This document shows positions 9,373 through 16,861 of a DNA stretch of 64,000 nucleotides, in pieces (within the stretch, counting starts at the first letter, position 1; each line of letters begins with the position of its first letter). The notes beneath the pieces are model-generated. The model saw nothing but the letters and a program-made list of their open reading frames with translations, did not search any database and was not told the DNA's origin. The DNA comes from Paenibacillus mesophilus (lineage in GTDB: Bacteria; Bacillota; Bacilli; Paenibacillales; NBRC-103111). The stretch is taken from positions 1 to 64,000 of the forward strand of contig NZ_VCRA01000011.1 in assembly GCF_005938385.1 (NCBI RefSeq), read 5' to 3'. The position numbers were made by a program, and so were the translations under genes.

Positions 9373-10710
9373 ATGTCATTCGAACAACTTGAAAAAGTAC
9401 CTCTCAGCCGGCGGACATCGACCTTACGGTCGTGTACGGCTCTATCCCTCGTGTCGCTTCTGCTCGTCGCGGGCTGCGGAAAGGCGGCGGCTCCTGCCGC
9501 TTCCGTCCCGCCTGCGGAAGAGAAGCATGACCCGGTAAAGGTGACGATCGGAATCAAAGCTTCCGGTTATTTGACCGAAGCGGAATTCAAACGATACATA
9601 ACGGACCCGGTTCAAAAAAAATATCCGTGGATTACGACGGAAAGAGTCATCTACACAAATAACAATTTGACCGAGATCGTCGCCAGAGGAGACACTCCGG
9701 ATTTGATCGTGTCGAACAACATCAACGGGTTTCCGCAATTGGCCGAGCTGGGGCTGCTCGATTCGATGGACGATTTGATCAAAAAGCACGGGCTCGATCT
9801 TAAACGGTTCGAGGACGGGGCGCTGGACGCGATCAAGCTGGGCTCGAAGCGCCAGGAGCTCGTGGCGCTGCCTTACTCAAGGAGCTTTGCGGTATTGTAC
9901 TATAGCAAAGAAATATTCGACAAATTCGCCGTGGCGTACCCGAAAGACGGCATGACCTGGCAGCAAGCGGCCGAGCTGGCCAAGAAAGTGACCCGGCTCG
10001 ATAACGGCGTCCAATACCGCGGCCTTGATCCGAACGTCGCGGAGCGTCTCGGCGCCCAGCTGTCGCTCGCGATGGTCGATTCCAAGACGAATCGCACGCT
10101 CATTAATACGGATCCGTGGAAAAAGGTCGTCAGCCTGATGGGCGATATTTACAGCATTCCCGGCAACGGCTCCATTACCGTCAAAAGCGCGGGCGCCGAG
10201 CTGCTCGGCAAGAAGAAGACGCTGGCGATGCTCCCGGAAGGAAACATTTTGTTCGGCTTCGGCTTGGACGAGTCGCCGGACATGTGGGATATGGTTACGA
10301 TTCCCGTCTGGCCGGAAGCCCCGAAGATCGGCATGAGCCCCGACGAGCAAATTATGGTGCTGTCCAAGACGAGCAAGCATAGAGACGATGCGATGCGCGT
10401 GCTGTCGGTCGTTCTCTCCGACGAAGTGCAAACCGATATGTCCAAGAACGGCAGGACAAGCATTATGAAGGACCCGGAAATTCAAGCCGCCTTCGCTCAA
10501 GATTTAGCGTTCATGAAAGGCAAAAACATTCAGGCGATATTCAAGACGCAGATGGCCAACTACGAGGCGACGCTTTACGATACGGCCGCCAACAACGGAC
10601 TGGCCGCGGCCGTGAAAAGCATCGTAACCCAAGGGAAAGATGTCAACACCGCCCTCAGGGAAGCGGAAGAATCGGTCAACAAAAAAATTGACGAAACGCT
10701 TCGCAAATAA
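9373..10710 (+). CDS. Extracellular solute-binding lipoprotein
   Basis: The 445-residue lipoprotein has a signal peptide with lipobox LVAGC (Cys35) and reads as a family 1 (sugar-type) solute-binding protein. It contains the local family block YYSKEIFDKFAVAYPKDGM and the C-terminal block GKDVNTALREAEE. The start ATG 9373 sits behind AGGAGG. An upstream extension of the frame to 9232 lies inside the previous gene and is rejected. It has no neighbouring permease or ATPase genes. Its neighbours are a PhnP-like hydrolase and a PP2C-like phosphatase, an unusual setting for a binding protein. The ligand is unknown; sugar or oligosaccharide is the default guess. Confidence 0.85.
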   Translation: MSFEQLEKVPLSRRTSTLRSCTALSLVSLLLVAGCGKAAAPAASVPPAEEKHDPVKVTIGIKASGYLTEAEFKRYITDPVQKKYPWITTERVIYTNNNLTEIVARGDTPDLIVSNNINGFPQLAELGLLDSMDDLIKKHGLDLKRFEDGALDAIKLGSKRQELVALPYSRSFAVLYYSKEIFDKFAVAYPKDGMTWQQAAELAKKVTRLDNGVQYRGLDPNVAERLGAQLSLAMVDSKTNRTLINTDPWKKVVSLMGDIYSIPGNGSITVKSAGAELLGKKKTLAMLPEGNILFGFGLDESPDMWDMVTIPVWPEAPKIGMSPDEQIMVLSKTSKHRDDAMRVLSVVLSDEVQTDMSKNGRTSIMKDPEIQAAFAQDLAFMKGKNIQAIFKTQMANYEATLYDTAANNGLAAAVKSIVTQGKDVNTALREAEESVNKKIDETLRK

Positions 10711-10724
10711 GGACGGTACATCGT

Positions 10725-11555
10725 ATGGAAGTAATGGAAGCGTGCATGATTTCCAAAACGGGAGACCCGCAAACGTGCGAAGACCGCTATTGCGTTACGG
10801 AGCATTATGCGTGCGTGATCGACGGAGCGACCGACGTGTCGGGGAAACGGTATGGCGGATTAACTTCCGGCCGGATTATTTCCGGAGGGATCGCGGAAGC
10901 GATTCCCACACTGCCCCCGGATGCGGAGCTTGAAACGGCCATGCGGACGATCAATGATCATCTGATCCGTTTGTACAAGGAACGGGACATGTACGACGCG
11001 ATATGCGAGAATGCTTTCTCGATTCCGTCGGCGGCCATGGCACTGTACAGCCGTAATCGCCGTACCGTGTGGATGGTCGGAGATTGCCAGTGCATGATTG
11101 ACAAGGAACTGTATACGAATCCGAAGATCATAGACGAGATTACCGCCAATGCTAGGTCGTTATTTCTGGAGGCGGAGCTTCAGCAAGGCAAGACGGTCGA
11201 GCAGCTGCTTATGAAGGATACCGGCTTCGAGGCGGTCCGCCCGTTGATCGCGATGCAATATTACATGCAGAACGCCAAGAAGGAGACGCCGTACGGCTAT
11301 GCCGCCGTTACCGGCTTCGACTTCGAACTGGGCATGGTCAAGACGGTTCGCGTGAAGGAGGAAACCGAGTTTCTCGTGCTCGCTTCCGATGGGTACCCGA
11401 AGGCGAGAGCGACGCTTTCGCAGTCGGAAGACGAGCTGCGCTACATTTTGGACAACGATCCGCTCTGCTTTCGCGAATATAAGCTGGCAAAAGGGTTGGT
11501 GGCCGGCAACGTCTCGTTCGACGACCGGACTTACTTGAAGCTGAAATTGACTTGA
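10725..11555 (+). CDS. PP2C-like (PPM) protein phosphatase family protein
   Basis: This 276-residue soluble protein shows PPM-type landmarks in order: CVIDGATDVSG, SGRIISGGIAEAI, VWMVGDCQ, FLVLASDGYPK and a C-terminal SFDDRTYLKLKL. The aspartates in VIDGATD, VGD and SDG correspond to metal ligands of PP2C phosphatases. A serine/threonine phosphatase is therefore likely, though the family includes inactive relatives. It begins 14 bases after the lipoprotein gene, so the two are cotranscribed. The hairpin after it lies between convergent genes. Confidence 0.75.
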   Translation: MEVMEACMISKTGDPQTCEDRYCVTEHYACVIDGATDVSGKRYGGLTSGRIISGGIAEAIPTLPPDAELETAMRTINDHLIRLYKERDMYDAICENAFSIPSAAMALYSRNRRTVWMVGDCQCMIDKELYTNPKIIDEITANARSLFLEAELQQGKTVEQLLMKDTGFEAVRPLIAMQYYMQNAKKETPYGYAAVTGFDFELGMVKTVRVKEETEFLVLASDGYPKARATLSQSEDELRYILDNDPLCFREYKLAKGLVAGNVSFDDRTYLKLKLT

Positions 11556-11564
11556 TGATAAAAC

Positions 11565-11601
11565 GGCAGCCCTTTCCTCGGTTTTCCGGGAAAGGGCTGC
11601 C
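11565..11601. terminator. Terminator between convergent genes
   Basis: A 13-bp stem joins GGCAGCCCTTTCC (11565-11577) to GGAAAGGGCTGCC (11589-11601). The T-run is clearer on the reverse strand (GTTTTATC), so it mainly ends the leftward operon, but it also separates the rightward phosphatase gene. Confidence 0.75.
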
Positions 11602-11627
11602 CTGTGTTCATCGGCGATTTATCATCG

Positions 11628-12536
11628 CTAATCCCTTAAAGCAACCCAGCTGTCGTATTCATGAATGGCATACCCTGCATAAGAAGGATGGCCCGAGAGA
11701 GTTTGAACGACCGTATTCAGCTCGCTCATCAGCTGCGCTCTGCCTTTGTCGTAGAAGCTGGTGTTCGCTTCGTAGTTGTTCATCGTCTCCATTCCGATGA
11801 TGACCGGCTTGCCCGCCGCTTGGTGCAGCTCTTTCTCGACGGCTTTGATGATGCCATCAGCGTTGTCGATGTAAGCCATCAGCGTAATTTGATCGAGTCT
11901 TCCGTAGAACCAGTCTATAAGCGTCGTCGTGCCGCCATTGCCGTCCGGTACGAGGAACCAGTCGAGCCACACCGGGAAGTCGGCGCCGGTCGTCAAGTAC
12001 GAATCCGACTTCACTTCCTCGACGAAGCCGCTAAGCGTATCCATCCAATACCCGATCATCGTTTCCTGATCGGTGTTCCACTGGGGAAGCACATACGGCT
12101 CCACGTCCAGATGGATGCCGCTGAACCGTTCCGCGGAACGGGAGCTGTTATTGTAAGCCTTCACCCAATAAATAAACTTGTAAAGCTCACCTTGCCTGTC
12201 CGGAAGCGCCCAATAAGGCTTACCGCCCAGCGCGTGGATTTCGATGCCGCGGCTGCCCGCTTCTTTAATAAACGTGCGGTACACATCGACGGGAATTTCC
12301 TCATCGACCTGGAGATATACGAGATTGACGCCGTTCTGGGTCAAATAATCGAGCGTCTTGTCTTTGTCTCTCCAGATGGCGTACGTATTCCACATCCACG
12401 TCGCAACGGTGGAACGTTCCTCGGCAGTCGCCGTTTTCGAGCCGCCGGCTTGTGGGGGGAGGAATACGAGAGCTTGTACGATCGCCAAGCATAACAGCAA
12501 AGCTTTTGTGCCGAAGCGGGTTGTTTTCATGGTCAC
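11628..12536 (-). CDS. Secreted TIM-barrel-like protein, putative glycan hydrolase
   Basis: The protein is about 302 residues with a signal peptide (hydrophobic ALLLCLAIVQALVFL). The mature part shows a beta/alpha-barrel pattern: NGVNLVYLQVDEE, GIEIHALGGKPYW, FSGIHLDVEPY, QITLMAYIDNAD and PVIIGMETMNNYE. The acidic LDVEPY and METM strands look like catalytic positions of a glycoside hydrolase, but I cannot assign a family. GTG 12536 has GAGGAG nine bases upstream; ATG 12530 is the alternative. It lies 69 bases after the GT-C gene, as the last gene of the polyprenyl-phosphate glycan operon, so it probably trims or releases that glycan. Confidence 0.65.
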   Translation of the reverse strand: MTMKTTRFGTKALLLCLAIVQALVFLPPQAGGSKTATAEERSTVATWMWNTYAIWRDKDKTLDYLTQNGVNLVYLQVDEEIPVDVYRTFIKEAGSRGIEIHALGGKPYWALPDRQGELYKFIYWVKAYNNSSRSAERFSGIHLDVEPYVLPQWNTDQETMIGYWMDTLSGFVEEVKSDSYLTTGADFPVWLDWFLVPDGNGGTTTLIDWFYGRLDQITLMAYIDNADGIIKAVEKELHQAAGKPVIIGMETMNNYEANTSFYDKGRAQLMSELNTVVQTLSGHPSYAGYAIHEYDSWVALRD

Positions 12537-12605
12537 AGATGTCTTCTCCTCTTTTCTGAACAAATAGTTCCGCCGGCAAAGGATCGACCTTGCCGGCTTA
12601 GTCAG

Positions 12606-14255
12606 TTACCGTGTGCAAACAAACGTACCGGAATCGATCAGCTCCATCTTCGTATCACATTTCGGCTCCTCCTTTACCTCGGTATACTCGATGCCGTACT
12701 CCTTCAGCCGGTTTTTGTTGGAGAACGCGTAAGAGAAATGGGCGGTCACCGGCTGCGCCGCTTGCTTCAGCGCCTGCAGCTGGCCTTTCAAAGCTTTGTT
12801 CGACTCGGACTGCAGATCGAAGTAGGAGTACGACACCATGGCGACATTGACGAACAGAACGGCTACCATCAGCCAGCTGACGCCCCGGATCACTTTCCGT
12901 TCCTCGAAACTGAAGCCGAGCAGCGCGATGATGAAAGGCAGCAGCCACAAGTGCGGGACGTAGCGCGCCCACCAGGCCGCGTAGTTGATAAATACGGAAG
13001 CGAACAGGATGACGAGCAGCCCCAGCACGACCACCGTTCGCGGAATGTTGAACAGAAACGCCATGATCAGGATCAGTAAGGAAAGCACAAGCACGCCGCT
13101 GAAAAGCGGACCGAAACCGCCTATCGCTGTATCGGGAATCCCGTAATATTTCAGCTCTTCCATGCTGAACGTAAAAGGCAGCTTCAGCGTCGTCGCGTCC
13201 CGCTTCGTACTGTTTCCTTCCGACTGCGAGAAATAGGAGACGGCCGCCTCTTCGAACCGGTTCATCGTCATGAAGCTGGTCGGGGTGAACGCGGCGACTA
13301 CGTCTTTGGCGTCTTCGCCCGCCAGCGGATAGAACGGATTGTGATACTTCATCGTATTGGTCACATACGGATTGAAGCCGAGAATGGCGACGGCGATAAT
13401 CGTGCTGGCTGTCATCGCGATCAGCATTTTTTTCAGCAGTCCGTGCTTCTGCGTAATGTACAGCGCCGCTACGAGTCCGATGCACATAATCCCGACATAG
13501 GCGATCGCCGTAAATTTGTTGTTGATGGTAAGCATCATGCAGAACGAATAAGCGGCGATCAAATAATGGTTGTACCGGATATAAATCAAGACACTGAGGG
13601 CGACCAGGCAGATGAGCAGCGAGCCGAGCTGTCCGTCGACGTAGAAGCTCAAACTTTGGTAAATGCTGACCGGGTTGCAGGCGAGCAGCAGTGCAAATAT
13701 GGCGGCGAGCCCCCGTTTCTTCGGGAGGCACGCGGCCAGGGCGGCAAAGCTCAGGAAGAACGAGCCTGCGATAAGCAGGAAGTTGAACACTTTGCTCAGC
13801 TCGATATGGCCGGTTACCGCATACAGCGCTGCCGCCGTAGTCTCGCCGGCTTTCGCATAGTGGTCGATCCAGATCGCGTAAGGTACCCCTTGTTCTCCCA
13901 GCGTCTGGTAGAAAGGATTCCAACCGTCGGCCATCCGGAGAATTCCTTCCTGGTGATACGTTTGTCCGTCATAGCTCAAGTCGTAGAAGGAGCCGCTCAC
14001 GGCAAGAAATATAAAAAACAACGCGGAAGCGGTAATAAAGCTGATGCCGAAATAAAGCGGGCGGTGATCCGGGAAATAAGCTTTCGCCGCAAACCAGACG
14101 AACGCCGCCGTCACGGCCAACGCGATAAACAGATTGGCGGCGGTAATCTCGACATGCACGAGAAACAACAGCGCGGTTACCGCAAAAGTCGCGGCAGTAA
14201 AGACCAATAGGGATAAACCCGCGAGCAAGCTTGTGTTCTGTATTCGGTCATTCAT
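12606..14255 (-). CDS. Multi-spanning GT-C-like glycosyltransferase
   Basis: This 549-residue protein has more than ten hydrophobic segments. After the third segment it has an extracytoplasmic loop with YDLSYDGQTYHQEG, where the aspartates near residues 92-96 are placed like the catalytic acid of GT-C enzymes. A soluble C-terminal tail of about 70 residues ends the protein. GT-C enzymes use polyprenyl-phosphate sugars outside the membrane, which fits the neighbouring phosphoribosyltransferase and phosphatase genes. ATG 14255 follows AAGGAGA. Donor and acceptor are unknown, and the GT-C assignment rests on topology and context. Confidence 0.6.
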   Translation of the reverse strand: MNDRIQNTSLLAGLSLLVFTAATFAVTALLFLVHVEITAANLFIALAVTAAFVWFAAKAYFPDHRPLYFGISFITASALFFIFLAVSGSFYDLSYDGQTYHQEGILRMADGWNPFYQTLGEQGVPYAIWIDHYAKAGETTAAALYAVTGHIELSKVFNFLLIAGSFFLSFAALAACLPKKRGLAAIFALLLACNPVSIYQSLSFYVDGQLGSLLICLVALSVLIYIRYNHYLIAAYSFCMMLTINNKFTAIAYVGIMCIGLVAALYITQKHGLLKKMLIAMTASTIIAVAILGFNPYVTNTMKYHNPFYPLAGEDAKDVVAAFTPTSFMTMNRFEEAAVSYFSQSEGNSTKRDATTLKLPFTFSMEELKYYGIPDTAIGGFGPLFSGVLVLSLLILIMAFLFNIPRTVVVLGLLVILFASVFINYAAWWARYVPHLWLLPFIIALLGFSFEERKVIRGVSWLMVAVLFVNVAMVSYSYFDLQSESNKALKGQLQALKQAAQPVTAHFSYAFSNKNRLKEYGIEYTEVKEEPKCDTKMELIDSGTFVCTR

Positions 14256-14283
14256 CTCTATCTCTCCTTACTCCTAGAAAAAG

Positions 14284-14721
14284 TTATTGCACCCCCAAGG
14301 ATGCGATCCAGGCAACGAGCGTTCCGACGGCCAACCCGCCGGCGATTTCGATTCTCGAGTGCCCTTGCTTTTCTCTCAGCTTCGCCGCCTCGCCTCCCGG
14401 AGTCCGACTCGACAACACGTTGATCCATCGCGAATTTTCTCCGACCGCCCGTCGCACGCCTGTAGCATCGATCACGACGATCATCGTGACGGCAACGCCC
14501 AAGCCGAACATCGGACTGTCCCACCCGGCGGCGAAGCCGATCAGCATCGTGACGGATGAGACGACGGAAGTGTGCGTGCTCGGAAATCCGCCGTTACCGA
14601 TATGCTCCCGCGCCTTCTTGCCGTGCCTGATGGAATTTATCGCAAATTTCAAGCATCCGGAGACGACCCAGGCGATCATCGGAACGACGGCGAATAAGTA
14701 GCTGTAAACCTGCTGCATCAT
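14284..14721 (-). CDS. Divergent PAP2 family membrane phosphatase (DUF212, YuiD-like)
   Basis: The 145-residue membrane protein contains GNGGFPSTHTSVVSS and GHSRIEIAGG. These are the serine/histidine motifs of the divergent PAP2 family, whose members are expected to remove phosphate from lipid phosphates. RRAVGENSRWIN lies between them. GGGGGA precedes ATG 14721. In this operon it could remove the 5-phosphate from a polyprenyl-phosphoryl-ribose-5-phosphate, as the PAP2 enzyme beside UbiA is proposed to do in mycobacteria. That role is inferred from context. Confidence 0.8.
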   Translation of the reverse strand: MMQQVYSYLFAVVPMIAWVVSGCLKFAINSIRHGKKAREHIGNGGFPSTHTSVVSSVTMLIGFAAGWDSPMFGLGVAVTMIVVIDATGVRRAVGENSRWINVLSSRTPGGEAAKLREKQGHSRIEIAGGLAVGTLVAWIASLGVQ

Positions 14722-14749
14722 GCGTTTTCCCCCGTCTTCGGTTCATGGT

Positions 14750-15100
14750 TCAAGTTCTCGATATGAATACGACTCCCAGCAGCACGAAGCCGATTCCCAC
14801 CCATTTCCCGGCCGTTATCGTTTCGCTGAACAAATAGTAACCGGCGAAAGCAACGACCACATAGCCGAGGCTGACCATCGGGTAGGCTACGCTGATGTTC
14901 ATTTGTTTTAACGTGAGCAGCCAGAACAAGGAGCTTAGCGCGTAGGAGAACAGTCCCGCCAGCACGGGCCAGGAGCTGAACATCGTTACTAGGCTCGGCC
15001 CTTGGTTCCACAGCGGCTTCGGGTTCATGAGCCCCCATTTCATCAATAGCTGTCCGGCGACGCCCAGCAGAACGGACGACAGCAGCCACACGAATTTCAT
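14750..15100 (-). CDS. Small EamA/SMR-type transporter, possible lipid-sugar flippase subunit
   Basis: This 116-residue protein has four membrane helices. Motifs GQLLMKWGLM and ISVAYPMVSLGYVVVAFAGYY resemble small multidrug resistance proteins and the ArnE/ArnF flippase subunits. The start is ATG 15100 with GGAGG seven bases upstream; an in-frame start at 15121 has no site. It lies between the UbiA-type and PAP2-type genes with gaps of 57 and 28 bases. Translocating a polyprenyl-linked pentose is the most economical role, but drug export cannot be excluded. Confidence 0.7.
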   Translation of the reverse strand: MKFVWLLSSVLLGVAGQLLMKWGLMNPKPLWNQGPSLVTMFSSWPVLAGLFSYALSSLFWLLTLKQMNISVAYPMVSLGYVVVAFAGYYLFSETITAGKWVGIGFVLLGVVFISRT

Positions 15101-15157
15101 CAACATTCCTCCGTAATACAAAAGTTGAACTTCAGCTTCATCTCGGTTTTTTGGGGA

Positions 15158-16078
15158 TTACTCCAAATAAATCAGAATAACGACAACGGAAAAGGCGTAC
15201 AGCATAACCGTTACGAGAATGTGGCGGTCCTCGAACAGCACCTTCTCCGGCTTGCCGCCTTTGTTCTCCATATGGATCAAGTACAAGTAACGGAACACCC
15301 CGTACAGCACGAACACCAAAGTCCACATCAGATGAATCGTATGGCCGGAAGTGAAGGTGAACAGGGCGTAGCTCATAATCGTCGCCGTCGTCACGATGCT
15401 GTTGAGCTGGTTAAGCAGCTCGATCGAATAGAAATCGAGCACTTTCCGGTGCGCTCCTTTGTCGTTTTGCAGCGCATGCACCTCGTGTCTCCTTTTGCTG
15501 ATGGCGAGGAAGATGGAGAGCAGCAGCGTACAGATCAAAAACCAAGGCGTAAGCGAGACGCCGATCACAAGACCGCCGCCGATGGCGCGCAGCACAAACC
15601 CGGAAGCGACGATCAGCACGTCGACGATAACCACATGCTTCAATTTGAACGAGTAGCCGACGTTCAGCACAAAGTAGACGAGCAGCAGCAGGCTGAACAG
15701 AGGGCTGAGCGTTAACGCCGTCGTCAAGGAGAAGACGAGCAGCACGGCGCCGAGCAGCAAAGCGGCATAAGGATTAATGGCGCCCGAAGCCATCGGCCGG
15801 CGGCACTTCTCGGGATGCTGCCGGTCCGCTTCGCGATCGACGAAGTCGTTCAAAATATAGACGCAGCTCGATACGAAGCAGAACAGGAAGAAGCCCACGA
15901 TCGAATGGAACAGCATGTCCATATCGGATTTCTTGATCGAGAAAATAAGCGCTGCGAATACGAGCAAGTTTTTGGTCCATTGCCGGGGGCGAAGCTGGAT
16001 GAAGTACATGTACAAGGAGTAGGGAAAGGGACTCGCTTTTTTCCCTTTGGCGCCCACGTTCGAATTCGGCATGTTCAT
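15158..16078 (-). CDS. UbiA-type decaprenyl-phosphate phosphoribosyltransferase-like enzyme
   Basis: This 306-residue polytopic prenyltransferase has LRPRQWTKN (29-37), the metal-binding NDFVDREAD (77-85) followed by RQHPEKCRRPMASG, and the second motif YSFKLKHVVIVD (142-153). The combination is that of the mycobacterial Rv3806c subfamily, which joins PRPP to polyprenyl phosphate, rather than quinone or heme prenyltransferases. ATG 16078 follows AAAGGATGG. It heads a leftward operon with flippase-like, PAP2 and GT-C-like genes. Its promoter is embedded in SinR-type boxes. No DprE1/E2 epimerase genes are seen, so the sugar may remain ribose. Confidence 0.82.
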   Translation of the reverse strand: MNMPNSNVGAKGKKASPFPYSLYMYFIQLRPRQWTKNLLVFAALIFSIKKSDMDMLFHSIVGFFLFCFVSSCVYILNDFVDREADRQHPEKCRRPMASGAINPYAALLLGAVLLVFSLTTALTLSPLFSLLLLVYFVLNVGYSFKLKHVVIVDVLIVASGFVLRAIGGGLVIGVSLTPWFLICTLLLSIFLAISKRRHEVHALQNDKGAHRKVLDFYSIELLNQLNSIVTTATIMSYALFTFTSGHTIHLMWTLVFVLYGVFRYLYLIHMENKGGKPEKVLFEDRHILVTVMLYAFSVVVILIYLE

Positions 16079-16162
16079 CAGTCAACCATCCTTTTCTCTC
16101 AAATAAAAGCTGGGATACTCCTCTCCGACATAGTCCTCTCTAGTATTGGGATTGAACTCAAT

Positions 16163-16208
16163 AAAGAACACCACGTTTGATTATATAGAACAAATCGTTC
16201 TTTATAAA
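16163..16208 (-). promoter_or_regulatory. Promoter of the UbiA-type operon with SinR-like boxes
   Basis: On the reverse strand TATAAT lies at 16180-16185. Just upstream of it the inverted pair AAGAACGATTTGTTCT (16187-16202) fills the spacer, and a perfect GTTCTTT box (16163-16169, reverse strand) falls at about +4 to +10. SinR of B. subtilis recognises GTTCTYT. The -35 hexamer is poor. SinR bound here would cover the promoter. Confidence 0.6.
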
Positions 16209-16260
16209 GCACTAATGTAAGGAGGAAACGTGCATTTTCAGCAGGAAAATGGGGGATATC

Positions 16261-16348
16261 GTTCTTTTTATAGAATTTTGTCGAGATTTTGCTGTTTTTG
16301 TTTTTGCGAAATTTGGGTTATACTCATAATTGGTTCTTAACTGAGAAC
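16261..16348 (+). promoter_or_regulatory. sinR-like gene promoter and operators
   Basis: TATACT (16319-16324) is a probable -10 for the rightward regulator. A perfect GTTCTTT box is at 16261-16267. The inverted pair GTTCT-TAACTG-AGAAC (16333-16348) lies right at the expected transcription start. With the boxes at 16163-16203 this makes three perfect and three one-mismatch SinR half-sites in 186 bp, which suggests autoregulation. Confidence 0.6.
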
Positions 16349-16419
16349 GATTTGCCGGATCGACTCTATCGGCGAACACCCTTCGAAGGGAAAATCTCTT
16401 ATAAGGATGTCATGAGGGA

Positions 16420-16776
16420 ATGATAGGGAAGCGAGTGAAACAGCTGCGCCTCGAGAGGGGCATCTCATTGTCGGAATTGGCGGAGTGTGCCGGAGTGGCC
16501 AAGTCTTACCTGAGCATGATCGAAAGAGATATCCAAACGAACCCATCGATTCATTTTCTTGAGAAGATCGCGAAAGTGCTGAGAGTGAACGTACAATTTT
16601 TGCTTTTATCCGAAAGGGGGGATAATCCGCACAGGTTGCCGGAAGAGAAGGAGTCGCTGCCTTCCGAATGGATTCAACTGATTCGCAGTGCGATCCGATC
16701 GGGGGTGAGCAAATCGTCGATGGAGGAATTCATCGCATGTCAGCAGAGGGAAATGAGGAGCAAGCATACGACATAA
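16420..16776 (+). CDS. SinR-like XRE family regulator
   Basis: The 118-residue protein reads almost motif for motif as SinR, the B. subtilis biofilm-matrix repressor. The N-terminal helix-turn-helix contains ISLSELAECAGVAKSYLSMI and TNPSIHFLEKIAKVL. The C-terminal dimerisation/SinI-binding segment is present as WIQLIRSAIRSGVSKSSMEEF. It lies between two surface-glycan operons and upstream sequence has several GTTCTYT boxes. ATG 16420 is chosen, with AAGGA about 12 bases upstream. No recognisable sinI gene is adjacent. The following HEAT-protein gene begins 85 bases later in the same direction and may be cotranscribed. Confidence 0.88.
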   Translation: MIGKRVKQLRLERGISLSELAECAGVAKSYLSMIERDIQTNPSIHFLEKIAKVLRVNVQFLLLSERGDNPHRLPEEKESLPSEWIQLIRSAIRSGVSKSSMEEFIACQQREMRSKHTT

Positions 16777-16861
16777 ACGCCGGCCAGGGCGAAAATCGGG
16801 TTGTGCAGATGACCCGGAAAAAAAGAGATAGATAGATGATTCGGACTAGGAGGGAAACCGT

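Noticed and set aside
13341..14210. 289-residue forward frame opposite the GT-C-like gene
   Set aside because: Shadow of a real membrane-protein gene; arginine/glutamine-rich, with no ribosome-binding site.
16230..16340. 36-codon GTG frame with AAGGAGG upstream, before the SinR-like gene, considered as a possible sinI
   Set aside because: The product is rich in Cys and Phe and does not resemble SinI. The frame lies across the predicted promoter and SinR boxes, so it would be mostly untranscribed.
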